DNA of 6,673 nucleotides, taken from positions 1 through 6,673 of the forward strand of contig JADZFJ010000201.1 of the NCBI GenBank assembly GCA_020849935.1, read 5' to 3'. Source of the stretch: Crocinitomix sp. GTDB lineage: Bacteria > Bacteroidota > Bacteroidia > Flavobacteriales_D > Crocinitomicaceae. The translations under genes were made by a program, and so were the position numbers. This document shows, in pieces, positions 5,511 to 6,673 of this stretch. Below the pieces are notes generated by a model. That model saw only the letters and a list, made by a program, of their open reading frames with translations. It did not search any database and was not told the DNA's origin. Position 1 is the stretch's first letter. The number at the start of each line of letters is the position of its first letter.

Positions 5511-6673
5511 ATGACCACGACGTTACGCCACATAAAAACCTCAGGTTTAATCATCTTTTTGATGGTGCTTGTTTCACCAAACATGGTGTGGTCATTGGCT
5601 GATAAAACCAATCCTGTCATTCGACAAAATCCAACAAAATCGGAAATATTAATCACCAAAAAATCGCTTGGAAATGTTCAGTTTGTATCCAATGCTGTCG
5701 AAAATGATGTTAAAAATTACCACTTAAAATATATCGAACCAATTACCAGCGTCAAAGGCGCAACAAATGAGGTTCGTTTTACGGAAATTCCTACAAATCA
5801 TCTTATAAAAAACATTCCCGCTAAAGTTTCGCCTTTAGGAGCCTTTAAACCAAAACCATATTCCGTTCATGGTGTCAAGAATTTAGATTTAAAAGCTGGA
5901 TTGCCTAATAATCGGGTGCGGGCTTTGGTGGAAAGAAAAAACGGAGAAATTTGGGGCACAACCACTGGCGGAATTTTCAGGTTGATGACAGGAAAGATTG
6001 TTGGTTATTACAACCTCAATGGTTTTCCGGATTTTCCAATTACGGACATGGTTGAATTTGATGGAAAACTTTACATTGGTTCGTTCGGAAATGGAATTTA
6101 CGAGTTTGACAATGGTATCCTTCGCATTGTGAATGCAAAAACCGGCTTCGATTCTGACCATATCCTTGATTTAGAAGTAAATGGAGATGATCTCTACATT
6201 GCAACGTATGGGAATGGGATCTATAAACTTAGTTTGACAAGACAATTATATAAAGTTAACCTCCCGGATTTGGAAAACACCTCGAAGGTGGTCAATTCAA
6301 TGCATGCGTTTAAAAATAAATTGTATTTCACAACCGACAATGGTATCGGTGTCTTCGATGAGGAAAATTACAACGAATTAAACATCCTCGAGAAATATGG
6401 ATTGTCTCCTGCCAACGTTTTTTGTGATTCAAAAGGAGTTATTTGGTTTTCGACTGTATCAAATCAATTATTCAAACTAAAAGACAACCAACTTTTTGAA
6501 CTTATTGATGCCAAATTTGAAATGATGGCAAGTTTTATTGAAGGTACATCTGGGTTAATTTCGATTGGTCATAAAAATGGCGTGTCTACCCTTTTAAATG
6601 ATTCATTGTTAATAGATTATGGTCCATCAAACGGCCTTGTAAATAGTTTAACAAACAAAATTATTCAAGATTC
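5511..6673 (+). CDS. Reg_prop sensor protein (3'-truncated)
   Basis: The first 387 codons run off the window end. ATG 5511 is the first start after an in-frame TAA (5493-5495). It leads a signal peptide with basic 'LRHIKTSG' and hydrophobic 'LIIFLMVLV', probably cut after residue 28-30 ('MVWSLA'), so this part faces the periplasm. Residues 31-120 are a linker of about 90 residues with no recognised domain. From residue 124 on there are two-component-regulator-propeller (Reg_prop) repeats: 'LDLKAGLPNNRVRALVERKN' then 'GEIWGTTTGGIFRL' (125-158). Further blades include 'KLYIGSFGNGIYEF' (186-199), 'DLYIATYGNGIYKL' (227-240), 'KLYFTTDNGIGVF' (270-282) and 'GVIWFSTVSNQLFKL' (309-323). Another blade opens at 'YGPSNGLVNSL' (370-380). 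In the family such propellers precede a Y_Y_Y domain, a membrane helix and a histidine kinase, SpoIIE phosphatase, cyclase or LuxR-type output. That part is outside the window, so the signalling type cannot be told. The ligand is unknown. Confidence 0.88.
   Translation, partial: MTTTLRHIKTSGLIIFLMVLVSPNMVWSLADKTNPVIRQNPTKSEILITKKSLGNVQFVSNAVENDVKNYHLKYIEPITSVKGATNEVRFTEIPTNHLIKNIPAKVSPLGAFKPKPYSVHGVKNLDLKAGLPNNRVRALVERKNGEIWGTTTGGIFRLMTGKIVGYYNLNGFPDFPITDMVEFDGKLYIGSFGNGIYEFDNGILRIVNAKTGFDSDHILDLEVNGDDLYIATYGNGIYKLSLTRQLYKVNLPDLENTSKVVNSMHAFKNKLYFTTDNGIGVFDEENYNELNILEKYGLSPANVFCDSKGVIWFSTVSNQLFKLKDNQLFELIDAKFEMMASFIEGTSGLISIGHKNGVSTLLNDSLLIDYGPSNGLVNSLTNKIIQD

Noticed and set aside
5889..6161. 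A 90-residue minus-strand open frame
   Set aside because: It is antisense to the Reg_prop blades, which are strongly recognisable on the plus strand.

Overview
The window looks like ordinary chromosomal DNA from an AT-rich member of the Bacteroidota, probably of the Flavobacteriia type. The first gene ends in a type IX secretion (Por) sorting domain. The last encodes a Reg_prop-type sensor of the kind expanded in this phylum. Start codons lack Shine-Dalgarno sequences and sit in A/T-rich leaders, and TAnnTTTG boxes of the Bacteroidota -7 type lie just upstream of two of them. The phylum assignment is an inference from these features; nothing here fixes the genus.

Layout from left to right. 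(1) The 3' part of a large secreted protein (2-1669, +) has six WD-like/SBBP-like repeats, a 'SPSG...CDSI' module, an Ig-like module and a T9SS C-terminal domain. (2) After 64 bases and a good promoter candidate comes a full-length hrpB, an 833-residue DExH-box ATP-dependent helicase (1734-4235, +). (3) The gap behind hrpB (4236-4595) holds the decayed, minus-strand remnant of a DUF1016/YhcG-type PDDEXK nuclease gene. Only part of the N-terminal domain is left, with an in-frame stop, and it contains a perfect 29-base palindrome. (4) A small lipoprotein of unknown function (4596-5045, +) converges with (5) a DUF3820 protein (5047-5295, -), with one base between their stop codons. (6) A 215-base divergent intergenic region leads to (7) the start of a two-component-regulator-propeller protein with a signal peptide (5511 to beyond the window end, +).

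The genes do not form an obvious operon or pathway. They look like independent single-gene units: surface/secreted protein, RNA/DNA helicase, lipoprotein, small conserved protein and sensor. I found no tRNA, rRNA, CRISPR array, intact mobile element or convincing new multi-gene system. The most distinctive item is the nuclease-gene remnant and its palindrome between hrpB and the lipoprotein gene.
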